A DNA stretch of 14,369 nucleotides from Lachnospiraceae bacterium UBA938 (GTDB lineage: Bacteria > Bacillota > Clostridia > Lachnospirales > Lachnospiraceae). Made by a program: the position numbers and the translations under genes. The notes under the pieces are model-generated. The model saw only the letters and a program-made list of their open reading frames with translations, searched no databases and was not told the DNA's origin. Of this stretch, positions 7,007 through 14,369 are shown piece by piece (positions within the stretch are counted from its first letter, which is position 1; the number at the start of each line of letters is the position of its first letter). The DNA is taken from assembly GCA_002293475.1 (NCBI GenBank), contig DBDG01000019.1:462-14830 (forward strand). Reading direction: 5' to 3'.

Positions 7007-8383
7007 ATGGGCAAAAGCGGAACTATGAGTGATGCTCATACTATGAAAGAAAATGTCAGAGAACTGGCTTTAGACATGCTGATATCCATAACGGAAGAGC
7101 AAGCGTTCAGCCACGTGCTGATCAAAAACGTCTTAGACAAATATAATTATTGGGATAACCGCGACAAGGATTTCTTGAAACGGCTGGTCGAAGGTACCCT
7201 AGAGCGCATGATCCAGCTCGACTATGTGCTGGATCAGTTTTCCAAGACACCGGTAAGCCAAATGAAGCCCCTGATTAGAAACCTGCTGCGTTCCGGTCTT
7301 TATCAGATCCTGTTTATGGCGGTGCCCGACCGCGCGGCCTGCAACGAAGCCGTTAAGCTGGCAGGGAAAAGAGGCTTCCGCGGTCTACAGGGCTTTGTTA
7401 ACGGAGTGTTGCGCAATATCGCCCGGCAGAAGGACGCGATATCGTGGCCGGATTCCGGCCGTGAACCGTCGCAGTACCTGTCAGTCTTTTATTCCATGCC
7501 CCTATGGCTGGTGGAGAAGTGGCAGGCAGAACTGGGAGAGGAACCGACCGTAAACCTCTTGTGCGGGCTGCTGGCGATCCGCCCGGTGACCGTACGGCTC
7601 CGCGGGAACATCAAGGAAAAGGATAAGGAAGTCTGGCTGAACCAGCTTAAGAAAGCCGGTGTCAGGGCAGCATCCCATCCCTATCTGGACTATGCTTACG
7701 AACTGCATCATGTGGCCGGCGTCGCCAATCTTCCGGGTTATGCGGAGGGCTTATTTACGGTACAGGATGTAAGCTCCATGCTGGTCGTCGAAGCGGCCGG
7801 GATCGGTTCCGGGGATTTTCTCCTGGATGTCTGCGCGGCGCCCGGCGGAAAAGCCGTCCATGGCGCGGAACGGGCAGCCAGGGCCGAGGCCAGGGACATT
7901 AATGTAGCTAAGACCGCCCTGATCCGCGAGCAGATGGTCCGGATGAAGGTCGATAATATGGAAATAACTGAGCATGATGCCCGCATACCTGATGAAAAGA
8001 TGGTAGCAAAAGCCGATGTCCTCTTGGCGGATCTTCCCTGCTCCGGCTTAGGGATTATTGGCAAGAAAAGGGATATCAAATACAAGATAACGCCGGAAAG
8101 CCTAGACGACATCGTTGTCCTTCAGCGCGATATCTTAAAGACCGTATGGCGGTACGTGAAGCCGGGCGGCCTGCTGATCTACAGCACCTGTACCATAAGC
8201 CGGGCAGAGAACGAAGCGATGATGGAGTGGTTTACCGCGCATTATCCTTTTAAACGGGAGAGCTTTCCGGATGAAACGAAAGAACCGTTTACGGAAAGCC
8301 GGAACGGCATGCTTACGCTGCTGCCCGGCCGCCATCCCACCGATGGTTTCTTTATCTGCCGGCTGCGGAGATTTGAGGAATAG
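7007..8383 (+). CDS. rsmB: 16S rRNA (cytosine-967-C5)-methyltransferase
   Basis: A 458-residue RsmB, of usual length (about 430-460). It makes m5C967 in 16S rRNA with S-adenosylmethionine. The N-terminal NusB-like helical domain covers about 15-140 (ENVRELALDML, then GFVNGVLRNI). The methyltransferase domain holds the SAM motif LDVCAAPGGK (273-282), LADLPCSGLG with C345, and YSTCTI with the catalytic C395. Motif I is followed by a slightly short loop (HGAERAARAEARD). No clear Shine-Dalgarno lies at the usual distance. The frame is open further left, into the metallopeptidase gene, but the NusB-like homology begins only after 7040, so I take the first ATG past the upstream stop; 7025 and 7043 are alternatives. 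GGAG at 6989-6992, inside the upstream gene, may serve. The gene ends five bases before rlmN. Confidence 0.94.
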   Translation: MGKSGTMSDAHTMKENVRELALDMLISITEEQAFSHVLIKNVLDKYNYWDNRDKDFLKRLVEGTLERMIQLDYVLDQFSKTPVSQMKPLIRNLLRSGLYQILFMAVPDRAACNEAVKLAGKRGFRGLQGFVNGVLRNIARQKDAISWPDSGREPSQYLSVFYSMPLWLVEKWQAELGEEPTVNLLCGLLAIRPVTVRLRGNIKEKDKEVWLNQLKKAGVRAASHPYLDYAYELHHVAGVANLPGYAEGLFTVQDVSSMLVVEAAGIGSGDFLLDVCAAPGGKAVHGAERAARAEARDINVAKTALIREQMVRMKVDNMEITEHDARIPDEKMVAKADVLLADLPCSGLGIIGKKRDIKYKITPESLDDIVVLQRDILKTVWRYVKPGGLLIYSTCTISRAENEAMMEWFTAHYPFKRESFPDETKEPFTESRNGMLTLLPGRHPTDGFFICRLRRFEE

Positions 8384-8388
8384 TTAAA

Positions 8389-9459
8389 ATGACGGATATA
8401 AAATCAATGACGCTAGAGGGACTGACAGAGGATATCCTTGCCATGGGTGAAAAACCTTTTCGTGGCCGGCAGATCTACAAGTGGATGCACGGCAAGCTGG
8501 CAGAAGGGTTTGCCGACATGACGGACTTATCCGAACCGCTCCGCCGGGCCTGCGCGGCGAGGTATCAGTTTACCTTGCTCAAACCGGCCGAAGTCCAGGA
8601 ATCGGCGGCAAAAGACACTAAGAAGCTTCTGTTTGCCCTGCCGGACGGGATCTTAATAGAAAGCGTATGGATGAAATACCGGCACGGCAATTCCGTCTGT
8701 ATCTCGTCTCAGGCCGGCTGCCGTATGGGCTGCGCTTTTTGTGCCTCCGCTATCGGCGGGCTGGAACGTTCCCTGACGGCGGGCGAGATGCTCGAACAGG
8801 TATATGCCGTTTCCCGGTATACAGGCGAGCGCGTCACCAACGTGGTTGTCATGGGCATGGGCGAGCCTTTGGATAATTATGACAACCTGCTTACCTTCAT
8901 CAAGATGCTGACCGATGAGAACGGCCTGCATATCAGCCAGAGAAATATTACCGTGTCCACCTGCGGGCTGGTTCCCGAGATATACCGGCTGGCTGATGAA
9001 GGGCTGCAGATCACATTGGCGGTTTCCCTTCATGCGCCCTCCGACGAGCTGCGGCGCCAGCTGATGCCAGTAGCGCGCCGATACGGCCTGCGGGAGCTGA
9101 TTGATGCCTGCCAGCATTATTTTGCCAAGACAGGCCGAAGGATGACTTTTGAATATAGCATGATTAAGGGGATCAACGACGGTGAGAAAGAGGCCGTAGC
9201 CTTAGCGGGCTTGCTGCGGGGGCTTAACTGTCATGTCAACCTGATATCCGTAAACCCGGTAAAAGAGCGGGATTTTATGGCGTCAGACGCAACAAATATT
9301 AAGGAATTTAAAAATAAACTTGAAAATTACCGAATAAATGTTACTATAAGAAGGGAAATGGGCAGAGATATTGACGGCGCCTGCGGTCAGCTCAGACAAC
9401 GATTTAAAGAGCAGCCTGCCAAGGGAGGAAAGCATGATCAGAGCGGTTTCTTTGACTGA
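8389..9459 (+). CDS. rlmN: Dual-specificity 23S rRNA/tRNA adenine-C2 methyltransferase (radical SAM)
   Basis: A 356-residue radical SAM enzyme making m2A2503 in 23S rRNA and m2A37 in some tRNAs. The N-terminal helical domain has KPFRGRQIYKWMH (22-34). The iron-sulfur cluster site is C111-x3-C115-x2-C118 (CRMGCAFC). The two methyl-transfer cysteines correspond to C104 (SVCISSQ) and C332 (DGACGQL). GMGEP (156-160) is the SAM-binding motif. RlmN is told from Cfr by context and by its N-terminal form; nothing suggests antibiotic resistance. GAGGA (8375-8379) lies nine bases before the ATG. The last eight codons plus the stop overlap stp, and the tail after residue 340 looks like a non-conserved extension. 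Confidence 0.95.
   Translation: MTDIKSMTLEGLTEDILAMGEKPFRGRQIYKWMHGKLAEGFADMTDLSEPLRRACAARYQFTLLKPAEVQESAAKDTKKLLFALPDGILIESVWMKYRHGNSVCISSQAGCRMGCAFCASAIGGLERSLTAGEMLEQVYAVSRYTGERVTNVVVMGMGEPLDNYDNLLTFIKMLTDENGLHISQRNITVSTCGLVPEIYRLADEGLQITLAVSLHAPSDELRRQLMPVARRYGLRELIDACQHYFAKTGRRMTFEYSMIKGINDGEKEAVALAGLLRGLNCHVNLISVNPVKERDFMASDATNIKEFKNKLENYRINVTIRREMGRDIDGACGQLRQRFKEQPAKGGKHDQSGFFD
9423..9433 (+). promoter_or_regulatory. Ribosome-binding site of stp, inside rlmN
   Basis: GGGAGG (9423-9428) lies five bases before the ATG at 9434, within the rlmN coding sequence. It decides the stp start and implies translational coupling, because ribosomes finishing rlmN cover this site. An upstream in-frame non-ATG start near 9371 has no such site. 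Confidence 0.8.
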
Positions 9460-10177
9460 TATCGGGAAAAAACGAAAACTGAATCAGGATTATGTGTACG
9501 TATCACAAGAAAGCATTGGCAGCCTTGAAAATATTTTTGTCGTTGCCGATGGCATGGGCGGGCATAACGCGGGCGACTTCGCCTCCAAATATACCGTAGA
9601 AAAAGTGATCGACGAAATCAGGAAATCAGCGGAGCCCATTCCCGTCCGTATCTTAGATATGGCGATCCAGGCGGCTAATGACGATATCCGCCGGCATGCC
9701 GAAGAAGATGAGACCTTGTATGGAATGGGGACTACGATCGTGGCTGCCACCTTGAACGACCGTCATCTGCAGGTAGCCAATGTCGGTGACAGCCGGCTTT
9801 ATATTGTCAGCCGGGATGCCGGGTCAGTCCGGCAGATTACTAGGGATCATTCACTGGTAGAAGAAATGGTACGCATGGGGGGAATGGATAAAGAAACAGC
9901 CAAGAATCATCCGGATAAACATATCATTACTAGGGCTGTCGGAGCCAAGTCCAAGGTAGACGTGGATTTTTTCAGTGAAGAGCTGAACAATGGCGACATG
10001 ATCCTGTTATGCTCGGATGGGCTCAGTAATATGCTTGAAGATGAAGAAATCGGCAGCATCCTGTGCCGGGGCACCGGACTGGCGGAACGGGCGGCAGAAT
10101 TGATTAAGGCGGCCAATGATAACGGCGGAAGAGATAATATTGCCGTAATCATAATTGACCCGTTCTCAGAAAGCTGA
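9434..10177 (+). CDS. stp: PP2C-family serine/threonine phosphatase, partner of PrkC
   Basis: A 247-residue cytoplasmic Mn/Mg-dependent protein phosphatase (PrpC/Stp type) that reverses phosphorylation by the kinase encoded next. Family motifs are in order: R14 and NQD (RKLNQDY, 14-20), VVADGMGGHNAGDFAS (36-51) with D39, GMGTTIVAA (98-106), VANVGDSRLY (114-123), ITRDHS (135-140), HIITRAVG (163-170), CSDGLSNML (193-201) with D195, and GGRDNIAV (231-238) with D234. The metal-binding aspartates are all present. No membrane segment is seen. The gene starts inside the end of rlmN and lies 50 bases before prkC, the standard Firmicutes pairing, which keeps kinase and phosphatase expressed together. 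Confidence 0.96.
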   Translation: MIRAVSLTDIGKKRKLNQDYVYVSQESIGSLENIFVVADGMGGHNAGDFASKYTVEKVIDEIRKSAEPIPVRILDMAIQAANDDIRRHAEEDETLYGMGTTIVAATLNDRHLQVANVGDSRLYIVSRDAGSVRQITRDHSLVEEMVRMGGMDKETAKNHPDKHIITRAVGAKSKVDVDFFSEELNNGDMILLCSDGLSNMLEDEEIGSILCRGTGLAERAAELIKAANDNGGRDNIAVIIIDPFSES

Positions 10178-10227
10178 TTTAAATCTTATTATATGCAGGA
10201 AAGCACATAGATAGGAGCTGAGGGTTC

Positions 10228-12504
10228 ATGATTAAAATTGGAATGATAATCGGAGATCGATACGAGATATTGGAAAAAATCGGCACCGGCGGCATGTCGG
10301 ATGTTTATAAAGCCAAATGCCACAAGCTGAACCGTTTCGTGGCCATGAAGGTATTGAAACAGGAGTTCAGCGAAAATGCCAACTTTGTTTCCAAGTTCAG
10401 GATAGAGGCTCAGGCGGCCGCCGGCTTAAGTCACCCGAACATCGTGAATGTATATGATGTCGGGGAAGAAAACGGTATTTACTATATTGTCATGGAGCTG
10501 GTCGAAGGGATTACCCTTAAGAAATATATTGAAAAGAAAGCCAGGCTTTCCGTCAAAGAAGCAATCAGCATCGCCATCCAGATCTGTATGGGCATTGAGG
10601 CGGCCCATAACAACCATATTATCCACCGGGATATCAAACCCCAGAATATAATTATCTCTAAAGAAGGGAAAGTCAAGGTGACCGACTTCGGCATCGCCAA
10701 AGCGGCTACCAGCAATACGATCACCTCCAATGTCATGGGTTCTGTGCATTACACTTCGCCGGAACAGGCAAGAGGCGGTTTTTCCGATGCCAAAAGCGAC
10801 ATTTATTCCCTCGGTGTCACTTTTTTTGAGATGTTGACGGGCAGGGTGCCGTTCAACGGTGAAACGACGGTGGCGATTGCCATTAAGCATATCCAGGAAG
10901 AAATGGCTTCACCTAGGGAATTTATCGCGGAGATTCCGGTCAGTGTGGAGCGGATCGTCTTTAAATGCTGCCAGAAAAGCCCGGACCGGCGCTATCAGTC
11001 CATGGGTGAGCTGATAGAAGACCTGAAAAAGTCACTGATGAACCCCGACCAGGACTTTGTCAAGGTCGTCGACCCTAGCGAAGAGGCTTCTACTAGGCCG
11101 ATTTCTGAAATCGAAGTGGCGCAGATCAAGGCCGCTAGGTCACGTAATTCGATTGAGGATCCGATGGTATTCCGACGCCGGCAAGAGCCGGAGCTGGGCT
11201 ATGCCGGGGCAGCCCATAACGAAAATGATAGCGGCAACGCAAGGACAGGCAACGCGATGGCAGGCAACGGCAGCAAGATAAATAACGGCAGCAGGCCGGA
11301 ATACGGCAACGGCCGGAAAGAATATGGCGGCGGCAGGACAGCATACGAAGATGTATATTACGAAGATGAATATAATGATGATTACGGCGATGAAGAGGAC
11401 TATGATTACAGTCCCCGAAAAGAGCGGCTTACTACCGTACTGGCTATTATTGCCGCAATCCTGGTCGGCTGCGTAGTGCTGGCCTTGATCGGTCAGGCGC
11501 TGGGAATCTTCCGCTTTGACTGGTTTACCAATGATGAGGCGCCGGAGGAACAGGTCGCGGAAACCGAGCTGGTGGAAATGATCCAGGTAGTCGGCATGGA
11601 GCTGGAAGAAGCCAAGGTCGCCCTGATCGGTATCGGACTGACACCGGAGATTGAATATGAAGAAAGCACAGAATACGGGAGTAATATCGTCATACGGGCA
11701 TCGGCAGCACAAGGCGACATGGTCAATCCGGAAAACAATGTCATCCTGACCGTCAGCACCGGCTCTGAGGGCGTCGAGGTTCCGGAGCTGGTAGGGAAAA
11801 CCGAGGAAGAAGCCGAAACGATGCTTTTACAGGACGGTTTTCAGGTTAACCGCACGGAAGCCTTTGACGAATTCATCCAGGCCGGAAGCGTTCTGCATCA
11901 GGATCCGGCCTCCGGCAGCAAGGTGCCGGAAGGCTCCACCGTGACGATCCGTATCAGCCTAGGAAAGGAAGACACGAAGGTAAGGATGCCCAAGCTGATC
12001 GGCCAGACAGAGATGGATGCCATGGTGATCCTAGAGGAAGCGGGACTCTCGCTGGGCAACGTCACAGAAACCATCAATGCTGACCCGAACCTTGTCGGCT
12101 TAGTGTGTTACCAGTCCTATTCGGTAGATACCTATGTGGAATTGGGCACGAAAGTAGACCTGCAGGTCAGCACAGGAACAGAAAATCAGCTTTACAGTTA
12201 TATCGGGAGCATCGAAGGCCCGACCGCGGGGGAAGATCCCAACTATAAGTCCGGAACTATGGTGACCGTCACCCTTGCGGCCAGTAACGGTACCCAGCTG
12301 CTTTCCACCCAGACAGCGTCATTTCCGATACCGGTCAGTTTCACCAACATTGCGACACCTTCCGGGACCCTCGTCTTTCAGTATGTTAATAATATTGAAG
12401 AGCAGACGATCACCCAGGAAGACGGCAGTGTCATTAAACAGGAGGCAAGCACAGAGAACAAGGAAGTAGTCAGAGAAATCATCTTTGCACAGCAGCAGGA
12501 ATAG
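10228..12504 (+). CDS. prkC: PASTA-domain serine/threonine protein kinase
   Basis: A 758-residue Hanks-type membrane kinase that binds peptidoglycan fragments outside and phosphorylates cytoplasmic proteins. The kinase domain spans about 12-270: glycine loop GTGGMSDVY (19-27), K41, HRD (133-135), DFG (153-155), activation-loop threonines T161, T164 and T166, and GSVHYTSPEQA (171-181). A long linker (275-400) includes an Asn/Gly-rich part and then an acidic, Tyr-rich part (373-394). One membrane helix is at about 402-424. Three PASTA repeats lie outside: about 447-512, 515-579 and 585-651. After these comes a C-terminal region of about 105 residues (653-758), Ser/Thr-rich and without a PASTA signature; it may be Ig-like, as at the end of S. 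aureus PknB. AGGAG (10213-10217) is ten bases upstream of the ATG. The stop touches the rsgA region. Confidence 0.96.
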   Translation: MIKIGMIIGDRYEILEKIGTGGMSDVYKAKCHKLNRFVAMKVLKQEFSENANFVSKFRIEAQAAAGLSHPNIVNVYDVGEENGIYYIVMELVEGITLKKYIEKKARLSVKEAISIAIQICMGIEAAHNNHIIHRDIKPQNIIISKEGKVKVTDFGIAKAATSNTITSNVMGSVHYTSPEQARGGFSDAKSDIYSLGVTFFEMLTGRVPFNGETTVAIAIKHIQEEMASPREFIAEIPVSVERIVFKCCQKSPDRRYQSMGELIEDLKKSLMNPDQDFVKVVDPSEEASTRPISEIEVAQIKAARSRNSIEDPMVFRRRQEPELGYAGAAHNENDSGNARTGNAMAGNGSKINNGSRPEYGNGRKEYGGGRTAYEDVYYEDEYNDDYGDEEDYDYSPRKERLTTVLAIIAAILVGCVVLALIGQALGIFRFDWFTNDEAPEEQVAETELVEMIQVVGMELEEAKVALIGIGLTPEIEYEESTEYGSNIVIRASAAQGDMVNPENNVILTVSTGSEGVEVPELVGKTEEEAETMLLQDGFQVNRTEAFDEFIQAGSVLHQDPASGSKVPEGSTVTIRISLGKEDTKVRMPKLIGQTEMDAMVILEEAGLSLGNVTETINADPNLVGLVCYQSYSVDTYVELGTKVDLQVSTGTENQLYSYIGSIEGPTAGEDPNYKSGTMVTVTLAASNGTQLLSTQTASFPIPVSFTNIATPSGTLVFQYVNNIEEQTITQEDGSVIKQEASTENKEVVREIIFAQQQE
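11233..11277 (+). repeat. 15-bp in-frame tandem repeat in the PrkC linker
   Basis: Three units of 15 bases each begin GGCAACG (11233, 11248, 11263). They encode GNART, GNAMA and GNGSK (residues 336-350). The first two units are most alike; the third has drifted. The length is a multiple of three, so copy changes would lengthen or shorten the juxtamembrane linker without breaking the frame. Confidence 0.75.
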
Positions 12505-12521
12505 TGAATCATGAGTATCTT

Positions 12522-13403
12522 ATGCAGGGAAAAATAATCAAAGGAATAGCCGGATTTTATTATGTATATGCGGAAGAAGCGCAAGCGGTATATGAGTGCA
12601 AGGCAAAGGGGATATTCCGCAAAGAGCAGATCAAGCCTTTAGCGGGCGATGATGTACTGATTGATATCGTAGATCAGGATGAGCACGTCGGTAATATCAC
12701 GAAGATATTGCCGCGAAAGAATACGCTGATTCGCCCGGCGGTCGCTAATGTCGACCAAGCGATGATCATCTTTGCCGTGGTAAAACCGGAGCCCAATTAC
12801 AATTTGCTGGACAGGTTTCTGGTCATTATGGAGCAGCAGCGGATTCCCTGTCTGATCTGTTTTAATAAAAAGGATATTGCAACGGCAGAGGAGCAGGAGG
12901 AGCTGCGTAAGAGCTATGAGACCTGCGGGTTTGCCGTTTTGTTTATCAGCGCGGAAGAGAAGGAAGGGATTGCGGACGTCCGGCAGCTGTTAGAAGGGAA
13001 GACAACGGTCCTAGCGGGTCCTAGCGGCGTCGGGAAGTCCACGCTGGTTAACGAGCTGTGCCCGGAAGCCCATATGGCGGTCGGGGAACTTAGCCGTAAG
13101 ATTGACCGGGGGCGCCATACTACCAGGCATGCGGAGATATTTGCTTTGGGAGGGGATAGCTATATATGTGATACCCCGGGTTTTACTTCTTTGACCTTGG
13201 GGCAGATGGATAAGGATGAGCTGCGGAACTATTATCCGGAGTTTGGCCAGTATACGGACGGATGTAAGTTCGGGGAATGTGCCCATGTCAGTGAGCCGGT
13301 GTGCGGGGTGAAGGAAGCGCTGGCAGACGGGCTGATCAGCCGGCTGCGCTATCAGAATTATGTGAAGCTTTATGAGGAGCTGAAGGCGCTTAAGCGATAT
13401 TGA
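12522..13403 (+). CDS. rsgA: Ribosome small-subunit-dependent GTPase (30S maturation factor)
   Basis: A 293-residue circularly permuted GTPase that acts late in 30S subunit assembly. The N-terminal OB-fold begins MQGKIIKGIAGFYYV. Then come G4 NKKD (115-118), G5 ISAEE, G1 GPSGVGKST (166-174), G2 region GRHTT, and G3 DTPG (217-220). The C-terminal zinc site is C248, C253, H255 and C261. I chose ATG 12522 because family members begin near (M)xGKIIK. A GTG at 12504 in the same frame, overlapping the prkC stop by one base, adds six residues and is possible. Neither start has a strong ribosome-binding site, so coupling to prkC translation is likely. In B. subtilis this protein is itself a PrkC substrate (established there, inferred here). 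Confidence 0.95.
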   Translation: MQGKIIKGIAGFYYVYAEEAQAVYECKAKGIFRKEQIKPLAGDDVLIDIVDQDEHVGNITKILPRKNTLIRPAVANVDQAMIIFAVVKPEPNYNLLDRFLVIMEQQRIPCLICFNKKDIATAEEQEELRKSYETCGFAVLFISAEEKEGIADVRQLLEGKTTVLAGPSGVGKSTLVNELCPEAHMAVGELSRKIDRGRHTTRHAEIFALGGDSYICDTPGFTSLTLGQMDKDELRNYYPEFGQYTDGCKFGECAHVSEPVCGVKEALADGLISRLRYQNYVKLYEELKALKRY

Positions 13404-13440
13404 TAACTGATAGATAAGATAGAAGATGGAGATTTAATGT

Positions 13441-14369
13441 ATGAAACTAGGAATCGTAGGTTTGCCCAATGTAGGGAAGAGCACTTTGTTTAATTCACTG
13501 ACGAAAGCGGGGGCGGAAGCGGCTAATTATCCGTTCTGTACGATTGACCCCAATGTGGGGGTGGTGGCGGTGCCGGATGAGAGGCTGAAGCTGCTGGGCG
13601 AGATGTATCAGTCGAAGAAGGTTACGCCGGCGGCGGTTGAATTCGTGGATATTGCGGGGCTGGTGAAGGGAGCATCACAGGGCGAAGGGCTGGGCAATCA
13701 GTTTCTGAGCCATATCCGGGAAGTGGATGCGATTGTCCATGTGGTGCGCTGTTTTGAAGATGATAACGTGATCCATGTGGATGGGAAAGTGGATCCGGTA
13801 CGTGATATTGAGACTATTGACCTGGAGCTTATCTTTGCTGACCTGGATATCTTGGAGAGACGGATCGCCAAGACCGGCAAGGCGGCACGGATGGATAAAA
13901 CGCTGGCTAAGGAAGCGGCTTTATTGGAGGGGATTAAGAATCATCTGGAGAGCGGAAAGCGGGCCGGGAGTTATGAGTTGGAAGATGGAGAAGAAGAGGC
14001 GCTGCTGGCATCTTTTAATCTGCTCAGCGGTAAGCCGGTTATCTATGCGGCCAATGTCGGGGAGGCGGACCTGGCGGATGACGGGGCGGAAAACGCCGGC
14101 GTGAAGGCAGTCCGGGCTTATGCCGCCGGGCAGGGCAGTGAAGTGTTTGTGGTCTGTGCGAAGATCGAGCAGGAGATCGCGGAACTGGATGAAGATGAGA
14201 AAAACATGTTTCTGGAAGAGCTGGGGCTGTCTCAGTCAGGCCTGGAGAAGCTGATTACGTCCAGCTATCATTTGCTGGGGCTACACAGTTTTCTGACGGC
14301 CGGAGAAGACGAAACCAGGGCCTGGACGGTTAAGCTGGGAACCAAGGCGCCGCAGGCGGCGGGGAAGAT
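13441..14369 (+). CDS. ychF: YchF/Ola1-family redox-sensing ATPase/GTPase (3' end missing)
   Basis: The first 309 codons are seen and the frame is open to the right edge; the family is about 365 residues, so some 55 are missing. Motifs: G1 GLPNVGKST (7-15), G2 region NYPFCTIDPNVG, G3 DIAGLVKGASQGEGLGNQF (70-88), and the NxxE form of G4 (NVGE, 205-208). NxxE replaces NKxD and is the reason YchF prefers ATP. A helical arm lies at about 127-200. The TGS domain begins near 278 and is cut off at residue 309. YchF binds ribosomes and takes part in stress responses. TGGAG (13427-13431) lies nine bases before the ATG. It follows rsgA after 37 bases; rpe would be expected here from the B. subtilis order. 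Third codon positions are unusually G-rich. Confidence 0.95.
   Translation, partial: MKLGIVGLPNVGKSTLFNSLTKAGAEAANYPFCTIDPNVGVVAVPDERLKLLGEMYQSKKVTPAAVEFVDIAGLVKGASQGEGLGNQFLSHIREVDAIVHVVRCFEDDNVIHVDGKVDPVRDIETIDLELIFADLDILERRIAKTGKAARMDKTLAKEAALLEGIKNHLESGKRAGSYELEDGEEEALLASFNLLSGKPVIYAANVGEADLADDGAENAGVKAVRAYAAGQGSEVFVVCAKIEQEIAELDEDEKNMFLEELGLSQSGLEKLITSSYHLLGLHSFLTAGEDETRAWTVKLGTKAPQAAGK

Noticed and set aside
8389..9459. Cfr-type antibiotic-resistance methylase
   Set aside because: Length, N-terminal domain and operon position are those of housekeeping RlmN.
13008..13027. Perfect 10-bp tandem repeat GTCCTAGCGG in rsgA
   Set aside because: It encodes the conserved segment around the Walker A motif in two different frames, so it is a codon-choice coincidence and not a functional repeat.
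1..14369. CRISPR array, transposon, prophage, tRNA or rRNA
   Set aside because: No regularly spaced direct repeats of suitable length, transposase or integrase genes, or RNA gene signatures were found.

Overview
This window looks like a stretch of a Gram-positive, diaminopimelate-type Firmicutes chromosome, most like a moderately GC-rich clostridium of the Lachnospiraceae kind. The evidence is gene order and protein family, not a marker gene. The order priA-def-fmt-rsmB-rlmN-stp-prkC-rsgA is the conserved Firmicutes cluster known from Bacillus subtilis. The zinc metallopeptidase between fmt and rsmB, the MurE form with a DNPR motif, and AGGAGG-type ribosome-binding sites all fit Clostridia. 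All genes are on the + strand.

Layout. (1) Bases 2-478 hold the 3' part of a VanZ-family membrane protein gene, closed by a strong hairpin terminator. (2) Bases 515-905 are a gene-free, AT-rich gap with an unusual concentration of short repeats: an inverted repeat abutting a TATAAT, a 14-bp tandem repeat that contains a good candidate promoter, a perfect 14-bp GC-rich palindrome, and four 11-bp-phased A-rich units just upstream of a second candidate promoter. (3) From 906 a closely packed run begins: a MurE-type Mur ligase, priA, def, fmt, a YugP-type zinc metallopeptidase, rsmB, rlmN, stp (PP2C phosphatase), prkC (PASTA kinase), rsgA, and ychF, which runs off the right edge. Gaps between genes are 0-60 bases, and rlmN overlaps stp by 26 bases, so one long co-transcribed unit is likely. 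No internal terminator was seen.

How the genes fit together. PriA restarts stalled replication forks. Def and Fmt handle the N-formyl group at the start of protein synthesis. RsmB and RlmN methylate rRNA (RlmN also tRNA), and RsgA and YchF are ribosome-associated GTPases/ATPases. Stp and PrkC are a phosphatase/kinase pair that senses cell-wall fragments through extracellular PASTA domains. The MurE-like ligase and the VanZ protein add an envelope theme next to the kinase.

Most of the window is ordinary housekeeping DNA, and I do not see a defence system, mobile element, CRISPR array or RNA gene. The points worth a second look are the repeat-rich promoter region before murE, the variant catalytic motifs of the MurE-like protein, the low-complexity linker and C-terminal domain of PrkC, the direct rsgA-ychF junction where rpe normally follows, and a sharp change in third-position base use from C-ending to G-ending codons between murE and ychF.
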